Below, piece after piece: positions 22,638-33,371 of a stretch of 36,475 bases of DNA. The position numbers were made by a program, and so were the translations under genes. This DNA is from Paramacrobiotus richtersi (lineage: Eukaryota; Tardigrada; Eutardigrada; Parachela; Macrobiotidae). Where the stretch lies: NCBI GenBank assembly GCA_034698045.1, contig JAQGAU010000169.1, positions 1-36,475 of the forward strand. Reading direction: 5' to 3'. Position 1 is the stretch's first letter, and each line of letters begins with the position of its first letter. The notes below the pieces were generated by a model. It made no database searches. It had not been told where the DNA came from and saw only the letters and a program-made list of their open reading frames with translations.

Positions 22638-23589
22638 TTGTGTTGCGATGATCCGAACCGGTATTTGCATGGAGCTGCGACCCGAGCGAACCACCAACCT
22701 GTGAAATGCGACAGCCATACTGACTGGTTTTTATGCGGAGAAAATTGACAGTTGTGATATCTCCGGTGGCTTTTTTTATCCGCGCCGATGATGTCAAAAT
22801 GATGTAATTTTACGCGAATATTCACGATTTTGTTTCGGGGAACAAGTTACCTAAAATAAATGGTAAAATAATTAATTATAAATAAATGCTCAAATTAAAA
22901 TGGTAAATCTGTATGAGAAATGATGTTTTGTGTTATGTGCTGAAAAAACAATGGAAAAACAGGCCAAACGCCTCAGGGTCGAGGGTGTTAAACAACGTCA
23001 CGCAATAAAAAACGCGAAATTATTTTTATCGTTGTTCGACCAGAGAATGAGCGAAATCGGCAGATTTCCCGCGGACACAGACTAGTCGATCGAGTGATTA
23101 TGTAAACTGAATGATTGTCACTTGGTAGACTGGGACAAAAATATTACAAATCGCTTGTTTATCTTTCCTTTATTGATTTTGGCAGAAACGATTTGTGCCG
23201 GCGTCATCAGTGATAACCGGCACCGTTTCACACAAAATCAGCCAATCGGAATGCCAAAAACTCGCATACGGGGCGTGACGGCTGTGTTCCATTGGCTAAG
23301 ACGTTACACATCCAGCCCACCCCAACCAGCGCATACAGTTTCCGTTCCGCACGACTGCCCCATCGATTTGTTCGTGCCAGTACAAGGGCGTACGCGTCGG
23401 CCTGAGATCATCGGGAATGACTACACAATTTTTTCCACGGCCATTAAAAACGTTCAAGTTTTGTGATTCACAGCGATCTAAATCTGTTTCGTCAGAGTTT
23501 CCTGTTTGATTGACATAACGGACATTATCATTTTGCTCGCTAAAACGTGTTTTTACTTGTGATTTCGTTGATAATTTCGGTTCTACAAG
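22638..23589. promoter_or_regulatory. HDDC2 B 3' flank and GCLC upstream region
   Basis: From 22638 to about 23187 this is the duplicated 3' flank shared with HDDC2 copy A. From about 23190 to 23589 it is unique and GC-richer and precedes GCLC. It contains CCAAT at 23242-23246 and an inverted CCAAT (ATTGG) at 23291-23295, about 50 bases apart, an arrangement typical of animal promoters. I looked for antioxidant response elements (TGACnnnGC) and saw only near misses such as TGACGGCTG. Confidence 0.45.
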
Positions 23590-26500
23590 ATGGGTCTCTT
23601 GTCGGAGGGTTCGCCGTTGAGTTGGGAAGAGACACGCAAGTATGCCGATCACATTCGCAAACACGGGATTAAGCAGTTTATCAACCTGTATCACAAGCTA
23701 AAGGACCGCAAGAATGATCAGCTGAAGTGGGGAGACGAGGTACTTTCAGCGCTGATCGATCGGATTGTTCGTGCAGAGTCCATTGTTCTCGGTTGCTGTT
23801 GTAGATCGAGTATATTCTGGTGCATTTTGATGAGGCAGCACAACGCGCCCAGCTGTTGCTGCAGGGCCACCAGCTCCTGCCCGTGCTGCAGCACAAGGAG
23901 CATGAAGCCATTGAAAAAGGGTAGGAGTACGCTGGTGCATTTTTAGTTTTCCGCTGGTTTCCTAAATGATTTAGCCTAAATCTGCGATCTTTCTGATGCA
24001 AATTTCTGTCAAATACCGTAAACGTCATTAAAATTGATTGAATTTTACGGTTTATTAGTTATATCATTCATTAATTTAAATTATTTAATGATATTTTTTA
24101 ATTTTGTTATTTTTGTAGGAGTTGGAGCAAAAAAATTTAATACAAAAATCTGTAAATTCTGTAATAATCTAAATCAAAAGATGTTCAAAAAATAAATCAG
24201 ATAAATTTTGCACAAAATTTAGATTTAATAACAAGAAATTCTGTAAATTTTATTTACAGTTAAATTCGGTACAAAAAGTCGATGAATATTAAAATAGATT
24301 GAGACAGAAATTGAGAAATGTTTCGATATGATGATGACGAAAATAAACCTGGGGAAAACCGATGGAAATGTGAATGAAAATGATGAGTTTTGAGCTTTGT
24401 GGGTGGTGTTTGTAGGGAGAATGTGCAGTTGCCGTCGTTGTGGCGACCCGAGTACGCCGACTACATGATTGAGGGGACGCCGGGGCAGCCGTACGGGTCG
24501 TACCTCAACTGCTTCAACCAGGTGGAGAGTAACATGCGCCGTCGTCGCCACGAGGCGCAGAAACTCCTGGACGCCAACAGCTCCGTCATCACTTTCACGG
24601 CGTTCCCCAGGTACGACATTTCGTTCCGCCAGACTACAGCTCTATCATTTTTACCTTCTTCAGTCCAAGTTTTTGATAATTTTTAAAAATATTTTTTAAT
24701 AAGTAAGATTTTTAAAAATATTTTTTGATCATTTTTCAGTGTTTTTTCCGGCATTTCAGTTATTTGTGGGCTATTTGTCCGATTGTTTTTTTTATGGAAT
24801 TTCGTTGGGTTGATTTCTGCCGTATTCGTGGGAAATTGATTTGTTTTGACAAATTACTGTCAGTTAATCAGTTTGCCCTGAAAATTGCGTTTTATGTTAC
24901 CGGAAACTGCCTTCAGAAAGTTAAACAGTACGAGCATTTATGTAGCGGAATGCTGATAATTGAAGATGCTAAAACTCATCATTTTAGCAGTGCAGTTTTG
25001 TTCGCTGGTATCGGTGAAAACAACCATATTTTGATTCAGATTGGGTTGCCCTGATTTCACTTTCCCAGCGGCCAAAACCGACCCGGTTGACGGCGTCTCG
25101 CGGTCGCTGTTCTTCCCGGATGACGCCATATTTCCGGGACATCCACGCTTCAAGTACGTGTCATTGTTTTAATGAAAGATGTGCATATTGTTATTTTTTT
25201 ATAGTCTAAAATTAATGTGAATTATTTTGCTGCTTTCGTTTCTAAACTGCATTACTGAATTATTTTTCATTTTTTATTATTTTATTAGCAAATTGTAATT
25301 AGTGTGAATTATTTTGCTAATTTATTTTCTAAATTGTGAATTAAATCAGGAATTATTTTTCCTAATATTTATTGGTAAATTGTAATTGCGAATTATTTCC
25401 TAAATTGCGGATTATCGTGAATTAATATTGAATTAATTTCATGATTTTTAGATTGTATCAGAAACCTCTATAAATTTCTTTATTATTTATAGAATTTTGT
25501 TTTCTTTTGTAGAACATTGACTCGCAACATTCGGCAGCGCCGTGGTAAAAAAGTGGCCATTAATGTGCCGGGTAAGGATGCTTCCACCCGCACCAACGTC
25601 TCCAACTGAACCACGTATAATCTGTATTTGCAGTGTTCGTCGACAAGAACACTCCGCGTCCCTTTGTCGAAGACTACGTCCCCCTGGGGGATGACGGGGA
25701 GGCCAAGAAGGCGGCGAAACCCGACCACATCTACATGGACGCCATGGGCTTTGGCATGGGCTGCTGCTGTTTACAAGTGGGTTATTTCCGTTGATGTTAC
25801 TTGCCCGTGATGGGGAAGCTATTTTGGGAGTGATTGGAGAATGTGTTCATTATAATTGCGCTGGTTTCAGGTGACGTTCCAGGCGTGTAATATCGATGAA
25901 GGACGCTTTTTGTACGATCAGCTGACGACGTTGTGCCCCATTTTGGTACGAGCATACATCTCGACGGGCAGTGATATTTCGATTTTATTTAATTCACCAG
26001 AATTTAGTCATATGACTTGTGCTTTAAATATTGATCCAAAACACGTTGCTGAATTTTCTGATTATTTAATTTAATTCTCGTAAATGTTTAAAATAGTTTT
26101 CGTAATTATTTAATATGATTTTCGTAATTTAGTTTTTGTGATTCCAAATTCGGAAATTCCGGAGTATGATTTTTATCATGAAATCCACGAGAGTTTGACA
26201 AATAAATTCATGCAAAATTCATCCAAATGAATTCTATAACTGACAGTAAAATATTTAAAAAGTTTCTGTTGTGGATAGTGAAACTAGTATGCCGACGGAA
26301 AATCAGGAAGAATATTTCGATAATTAACGAATTTGTTTAATTCTGTGATCGCTGAAATTCTGTACATCTGTACAAATTGTTGTGTATCTGTTGATTAGTT
26401 ATCGGTCAGTGCAGCCGCTCCCATTTTCCGCGGACAGTTGGCGGATGTGGATTGTCGGTGGAACGTCATTTCCGGGAGTGTTGATGATCGGACCGACGAG

Positions 26501-29130
26501 GAACGAGGCGTGGAGGTAATGCATTCCCCGCTTTGTCTTTCCTGCCGTTTCTCAGAAGCAATAGAGTAATATGGTTTGTACAATTTATCTAGAATTTAAT
26601 TATGTTATGACTCATTTTTCCTTTGTAGATTCATGCAGTTGATTAATTCTTTTAACTAATTATGTTAAATTTTACTATTATCATTTTATTATTAACTTGT
26701 ACTATTGTTTTCAGTATATTTTATTTAAGCATGTTTTTTAAATACATTTTTTTCAATTTATTTTTGCATTTTCTGCGTGTGTAACCGCGCTATTGCCAAA
26801 GCAGTGGATTGCGTATAATATGTCTACGATTATCGTATTATTTGTCGCATTTGGTCACACTGGTTGTCGTTGTTACAGCCGTTGAAAGGCGCCCGATTTC
26901 GCATTCCCAAGTCCCGCTACGACTCGGTGGACTGCTACATTTCCCCGATGGGCGAGCAGTATAATGACATTAAGATGGTGGTAGATGAGGATCTTTTGAA
27001 GGAGATGGTGGATAATGGTAAACCAAGAAACTGCTTGTTTTGGCTGGTTTGAGTTTATCGCTGATTTCATCAGGTATTGACCGTCCTTTGGCGCTGCACA
27101 TGGCGCATCTCTTTGTACGGGATCCCGTGTCGGTCTTCTCCGAGAAGATTAACCAGGATGATGAGAATGAAACGGACCATTTTGAGGTACGGCCAGACAA
27201 ACTTTGATCCCATTGAATTAATTCTGAGTCATTTATGATTTTGGTTTCCTTTAGGAGTATTTCTTTTTCGTATGATTAGTCTGTCGTTTTGTATTTTTGA
27301 CCGATTTATTTTTTCTTTAATTGTACGTTGTATCATCATTGCCGGTTAGATTTATATGTCATTTATTTTTGAATTTTTTGGGTCTTTCTGCCAGCAAAGG
27401 AATGAATTTTTGTAATAATTTTGCGCTGTGTTATGACCATCGTTTTTTAATTTTTGCCAATTTTTGTCCCTTATTTATTTGATTTTTTAATTTTTTTTTG
27501 CCTTTTTTGCAAGTAGAGAACTAAATTTGCCTTTTTCTGTCAGCGGAAATCAAACTGGGAAGTTTTAATCTGACTGTTTTTCACTGATTCTTGCAGAACC
27601 TGCAGTCGACCAATTGGCAGACGATGCGGTTCAAGCCGCCCCCACCCAACAGTCCCATTGGATGGCGGGTGGAATTCCGTCCCATGGAGGTGCGCGATCC
27701 TCTCTTCCCCACCATTGACCGTCTTCTGACACGGTTTTGATTGTTGTTACAGATCCAGATGACCGACTTTGAGAATGCGGCCTTTGTCGTGTTTATAGTG
27801 CTGTTGACGCGCGTCATCGTGTCGTTCCAGTTGAACTTTCTCATTCCCATGTCCAAGGTGGAGGAGAACATGAAGGAGGCGCAAAAGCGGGATGCGGCGC
27901 GGCAGGGGAAGTTCTACTTCCGCAAGGATATTGTCACCGGTGAGTGCGGAGTTGGAGCTTGTTGTTGTCTGTAATACCGGTCATTTTTCGTATTATTCCA
28001 TACTGAATTTTACCTGAATTATTCCAATCAAAAAATCAGATTTGGCGTTGTCTAGTGGGCATCCATTTCGTAGAAATTAATTTTTGGAATTAATTTTTAT
28101 TATTTTATTTGTTTGTACGTTATTATTTACTTATTATTATTTTATTTATTTATTATTATTTACACCGAGATTCCAGCTGCCACGGAATCTACAAAAGTCT
28201 AAAGCGTGCAAATTAGAGATTTATTCTTGCGATGGGCCATATTTTGTGTAGATTATGTTATGAATTATTTATGAATACTCTTCTGATTAATGGTGTAATT
28301 ATTTGCAGGACCAACCGAGTCGCCGTCGTGCAAGAAGTGCGCCAAGCCCTCGAAGGACGAGTACATGAAGATGTCGATCAATGAGATCTTCAACGGGATC
28401 CCCGGCGTGTTCCCTGGGCTGATCCCGTTGATCAAGGACTACCTGAAGGATGTGGATTTGGACGTGGACACCAGCTGCACACTGCAGACATACTTGCGCT
28501 TTATGCGCAAAAAGGCCTCCGGTATGCATCCGTGATCGCTGATATTTTTCATGATTTTTGCTTTTAATTTTATAATTATAACAAGCCGTTTCCTATTGGC
28601 CGTGACAATGATACGTACATGTAATAAAAAACGTTCTAAAATAATCCCAAGAATTTTTTGTCTATTTCTATTGCGATGACGACAGATTGTTTGTCCAAGT
28701 ATTGCTAATTTTGTTTAATTTTTATAATTGTAGCAAATCGTTTCCTGTTGACCACGACAGTGATACCGACCTTATATGCAGTGAAACACGTTCTAAAAAT
28801 GATCCGAATAATTCTTGTGTATTTCCGTTGCGGCGACAGATTGTTTGTCCATGTGTTGCTGCAGCCAATAGTGTTAATTGGTGTTGTGTGTTGATTGCAG
28901 GTGAACTGCAGACGACGGCGCGATGGCTCCGGGATTTCGTCGAGCAGCACCCCGAGTACGCCGGGGACTCGGTGGTGAGTGAGAAGATCAACTACGATCT
29001 GATGAAGGCCTGCGAGGCCATAGCCAAGGGCGACATCTTCGACCCCAAGCTGCTGATCAAACGGGTCCGTCCGCCGGGGCAGGATGTGGACGCCGAGGTC
29101 AGCGATGATGATCTGCTGAATGGAGTGTAG
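23590..29130 (+). CDS. GCLC: Glutamate-cysteine ligase catalytic subunit
   Basis: This cytosolic enzyme catalyses the ATP-dependent joining of glutamate and cysteine, the rate-limiting step of glutathione synthesis. Fourteen exons: 23590-23739, 23805-23920, 24416-24610, 25040-25153, 25513-25571, 25634-25776, 25871-25945, 26399-26515, 26879-27017, 27074-27186, 27597-27689, 27753-27939, 28309-28521 and 28901-29130. All are GT-AG in phase, giving 647 aa (human 637). Landmarks in order: [26 protein letters not shown] then [115 protein letters not shown] and FYFRKDI. The cysteine in VDVDTSCTL corresponds to the human residue that forms a disulfide with the modifier subunit GCLM. The gene is complete and nothing in it looks broken. 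Confidence 0.97.
28562..28857. repeat. Tandem duplication of about 153 bp in GCLC intron 13
   Basis: Two diverged copies lie head to tail (about 28562-28704 and 28714-28857). Paired strings are GTTTCCTATTGGCCGTGACA at 28588 with GTTTCCTGTTGACCACGACA at 28740, ACGTTCTAAAA in both, and GACAGATTGTTTGTCCA at 28681 with the same string at 28834. The second copy carries a pyrimidine-rich TTTTTATAATTGTAG (ending 28732) that could act as a cryptic acceptor. Confidence 0.85.
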
Positions 29131-30181
29131 ACGACGCATTTGCATGGATGTAGTGGCTCTCCAGCGGGCGGGATATGGCGCACGAGTTTTACCCATTTAT
29201 TCTGTTGATACGAGTATAATTTCTTTTTTTACTAGTTCTTGCATGGTTTATTGATTGAGAGTACTGGGTTGGTATGGAACAGGGGAGAGTTGGTGACGAT
29301 GCTTTAGAAAAGTGGTATTTTGTCTTGTTGTAAAGCTTCACGCGTTGACTGTCTACCATGATAAACATTCACTATTGAGAAATACTACAAAAATGAGAAA
29401 TGTGACGTTGAAATGCGATGTGTAGACGGTAGTTGCGTCGGAATCGTACTAAAAACTGACCGTTATTTTAAAAATAGTTAATTTGCAAATTGCTGTCTAT
29501 TATTACGTATCTACGATGTTATCTGGACAATTTCTAGCACTTTTGTTTCTCATATTGTTGTCGGCACAACGATGTTAATTTGTTAAAGAACCAGGATACA
29601 GTTATTTCAAAGTCAGAAAATATTAATTGCAACGAACATTGCCCTGTACCTTCTCCTTACCTTGAATACCTTCTCAGGTATGGATTCTGAATTTGAATAC
29701 AAATAACAAATTTGATTTCAAACGAACACTGCACCTGTGTGTAATGGTTTTTAATTAAGTTTGTTACACATTTTTAATTAGAAATCTTGCCGACCAACAT
29801 GCAGAACGTCTTGAAAAGTGTAATTCAGTTCTGGCCGCCTCCTATTATATACAGCACAAACACGTACGTTGCTTGTCAGGTCCAGTGTGTGGAGCCCAAA
29901 ACTATTTCGTTTATTTTCGTATCACAACACTTTGTACCACAAAAACCGACCGAGTTTGATCAAAACTTGACTTTTTTCCCTCCACCATGCTTTTCAGCAA
30001 AATGCAGAACGAAATGGTAAACGACCAAAACGAAGCTGCCGGCGCTACAACTACGAGTGACAATAAGACAAAAAGAAAAGTTATAATAAAAATGTAATCA
30101 CCATGTTCCTCAAAGATACTCGTTTACCAAGGTTAGTAGTAAAGCCCAGGTTCACGCGGCAGGAAGTAGTCAAATAAACAC
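29131..30181. other. Intergenic stretch between GCLC and F-box copy 3
   Basis: These are the 3' flanks of two convergent genes. The sequence is AT-rich and, apart from short chance ORFs, no exon or RNA gene is recognisable. Confidence 0.5.
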
Positions 30182-31642
30182 TCACTCGTTGAACATGGAG
30201 TCCAGATCAGGGTAATCGGGTGGCCGGGGGTACACTGTCCCTTCCGGGGGCAGACAGTACATGCGATGCAGCGTCTCCATCGTCAGCTTGTTCAAGGTCA
30301 GCGGGTCCAGGTGGCGCAGCGCGGCCACATCTGCCGTGACGGGCACAACGCTCCACGGCAGGCCTTCGTTCAAGCTGAAAATGAACAAGGCGCAAATGAC
30401 CACTCCAGGTACAGCACATATCTATCTACGCAGTATAAAGATACAGGGATTGGACCATTTGACCAGATTGCACAATGTCAGCCACTGACTATCGTCAGCC
30501 TCGCAAATGAGCAACTCTCGGATCCCGGGCCCGGTACAGAACACATCTCTATGCCGTATAAATGAAGATACAGGGATTTTACCATTTGATCATATTGTGC
30601 AATGACAGCCACTGGTCGTCGTCGGCCTCGCAGATGCTCCAGAAGGTGCACAGCTGGGCGACATCCTCCCGCACCGCGGGGCTCACTTCCGGGCACTGGG
30701 CATTCACCGCCATGATAAAGGAATGAAACAATGGAGGAAACTGACGCTTGCCAACGGGCGACGGCTTGCTGCAGTCCAGTTCCAGTCGGGATAGAGTAAT
30801 CGGCAGTTTCTTGTACATATTCCCGGCTGCTAGGCGCTTCTGGATGGGATGGCAGCAGGGCATGTTGAGAAAGAGGATATCCTCCTCCGACATACCATTA
30901 CCACTCAGGATATTCCGGATCGTGTAGTTGTCGAGAATCAGTCGCTGTGTGTCGCACAGGAAACCATGCAGCACCAGCATACCAAGCAAGATCCGTTGCG
31001 GTTCCATCCACCACGGCGCCCTGATCCGGCCTTCTTCCTGCAGCTGCATTGTACAGTCCTTGAAAATCAGCCGGATCAGATCCGTCCCTTTAATCTCGTT
31101 GATAACGCGGGACACAATATCCAACCTTTTCCCATTAAAATCCACGTGTCGAATAATCAAAACTTTCGTGTTCTCTTGCACATGCATTGTCAACGTCTGT
31201 TCCAGAAGACTTTCGTACACCGTCAGAGGATGCTCGGCGGACAGTGGTTCTGGTTCATCATGATTTTTCTCCTGATTTTCGGACCGCTCGGGCATTTTGG
31301 AGGCATCCATGTCGACATATTGGGATAAAAATACCGGATACAAATGTGATCGCCATGATTTGCACACCCTGAAAAATATACAGCATTTTAACATTTTTTC
31401 ATTTGGAAAATGTGGATGTCCGCCACAATGCGAATCGATTCCACTGTTATTGTTCATTGGCAGATACTGTTGTTAGAAAAATATATCTATGATCTCTGGC
31501 TGATTGCTTACTTCCTCATGGCTTGCTGATCGTGCACCTCCAAATAACCGCAAATTTCCAACTTGAGTTCGTTGGCGAGATACTGCATTCCGCATTCGTC
31601 GCTGTACGCAGGATCAGTTACCGTAGTATCAATGGAAGACAT
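30182..31642 (-). CDS. F-box protein, lineage-restricted family, copy 3
   Basis: Exons 31642-31512, 31368-30583 and 30374-30182 give 369 aa; intron positions and phases are identical to copies 1 and 2. The F-box (NELKLEICGYLEVHDQQ, then VCKSWRSHL) suggests a Skp1-binding SCF adaptor. It is closest to copy 1: shared runs include VLIIRHVDF, ILDNYTIRNIL, NMPCCHPIQKRLAAGNMYKK and VREDVAQLCTFWSICEADDD. The last exon has ADVAALRHLDPLTLNKLTME and LHRMYCLPP. The ATG at 31642 (within ATGACCATG) aligns with the starts of the other copies, although the frame stays open upstream. The substrate-choosing region matches no repeat class I know. Confidence 0.82.
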
Positions 31643-31749
31643 GGTCATTCTGATTGCAAAAGTATTATATGGCAAAGTGTAAGTTCCAGAGGAATATTGA
31701 GGCAATGATAAATCTCCAGGAGGGGAAAAAATCCGCAAATGCAAAAATC

Positions 31750-31850
31750 GAATATCACGCTGACGAGTCTTCTTGCTGGGCCCGAGACCAGTGGCCTCTT
31801 TGACTTGCGATGTGGCGAGGCCCATTTCGGGGGGGACCGGAAGTGGTTTG
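31750..31850 (-). promoter_or_regulatory. Upstream block of F-box copy 3, shared with copy 1
   Basis: On the minus strand CACTTCCGG (31845-31837), a C-run, GCCTCGCCACATCGCA, CCACTGGTC and CCAGCAAGAA follow in the same order as upstream of copy 1 (5140-5235). The ETS-type core is about 195 bases before the ATG here and about 180 bases in copy 1. It may be a core promoter or 5' UTR. Confidence 0.5.
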
Positions 31851-33371
31851 ATATATGGGTGCTTTTTCCATTTGACCGGTTTCTACAACGTTTTCGACAA
31901 AAAGCATTGAAACTTTCCCATAGAGCGCAAAGATAAAAGTAATTCGTAATAACAACCCGAAACAAATAAGGAATAGTGTATTTTCCAAGTTTCCTCGATG
32001 CCATTTTGCACAGCGTCCGTAAGTTGATTAGTCGACCTTTCAATGGACATCGTTCAGCTCGCTACCCCTCTTTCAGAAAGGATAATTAATGCTGGCGCTG
32101 CAGTAGATTTTTTGACTGTTCGAGTTTTTGTTTTGCTAATCTGTTACATCAGCCCCGTTGCGGAACCTTATTATTGTCATGTTATTTGTCTTCGTTTCCC
32201 GTTCTTCGCAAATGCTATCCTCATTCTGAGGGCCTTGACTTCCCTGATTCGCTGTGCCGTTTCTGCCAACATCCAGCAGGGCTCTGGAGATTTGCATCGG
32301 TCTGGCTCGCGTGATTTTCGGATTACGAGTTTGCCGTGTGGATCTGTCATCTGTGTGACTTGTGAGTGGGGCAGATTGGCAGTTGATCCTTACTTGACAG
32401 CGGGCACAAACTGCCAATGCTACATGGTTAGAAACCTGTCGAACTGCGTCTCGAATGGCATCAGTGATCACTGATCAGTGTGATCGTCAGCCAGTACGTA
32501 CCCTAACCAGCCCATCCCGAATGTGTCAGTTTTCCGTTTTCGTCATAGTTATTTTTGTATCGCTTGCCAGTGAGTGTTTTCATCCCTGTCTCCACTGCGA
32601 CTTCGTCATGCGATGCTCACAGTGTTGATCGTGTTTATTTTCCGTCTGAACTGGTCTTGTTGCGTCGTCTGATTCCGTCTATCCAGCAGAAGTGCTTTAC
32701 TTTTATTGATTCAGGTTCGTGTTGTCACCGTTTACGTTTTTATCAATGTTTCGGATTGTTTCCATCATTTTTGTACATTTTTTTAACATTGTGTGTTAGG
32801 AATCCAACGATTTAGCTTTTGTATGCATTTCAATCAGAATTTGAATTATTTAGCAGGATAGCCGATAGTTCGTTTTCGATACTCTGGAAATGCGATATTT
32901 TTAATTAAATGTTTATTATGCTTTTTCCAGATATGAAGTACTATGCTGGTATCAAGTAGTCAGAGAAGGAACTAAATAAATTATTTTTTAAATTACTTTT
33001 TTGTAGTATTATTTCTGTTAACTGCAGAAACTTTCCAGGTTAAAAATGATGGGCTGACGGCATTTAAATTTTGTGCATTTTATTCTATTTTGTCTGGATT
33101 TCTTGTTATTTTGTAATGTTTTATGATGGCATTAAAAAATTTTTAATTCTTGTCCATTTTATTTGTCATTTTTTAAATATTTTTCTTCATTCTTTTCTAA
33201 CGGGATTTAAATTTTTTCATTTTTATCTATAAGATAAATTGATAATAATTTTTATATGGATTTTTTATTACTTTTTGATATTTTATTTGACCGCATTTAT
33301 TGCGCAGACGTTCAGAGACTGATATCAACCATTTAAAATTTTCATTAGGAAAATAAGAAACCAATCGAGAA
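31851..33371. other. Intergenic stretch with one exon-like patch
   Basis: This separates divergent F-box copy 3 and ATG14. An open frame at 32043-32474 (+, 143 codons) coincides with a patch richer in GC than the surroundings and starts with a hydrophobic region. Its sequence resembles no family I know, and the complementary strand is also open, so coding is not supported. An imperfect palindrome built on TGATCACTGATCA lies at about 32464-32483. The rest is AT-rich. Confidence 0.4.

Noticed and set aside
23190..23589. Antioxidant response element controlling GCLC
   Set aside because: Expected from vertebrate and insect GCLC regulation, but no TGACnnnGC match is present in this stretch; only near misses such as TGACGGCTG.
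28705..29196. 163-codon minus-strand frame opposite the last GCLC exon
   Set aside because: The plus strand encodes the conserved GCLC C terminus; the complement is a composition artefact.
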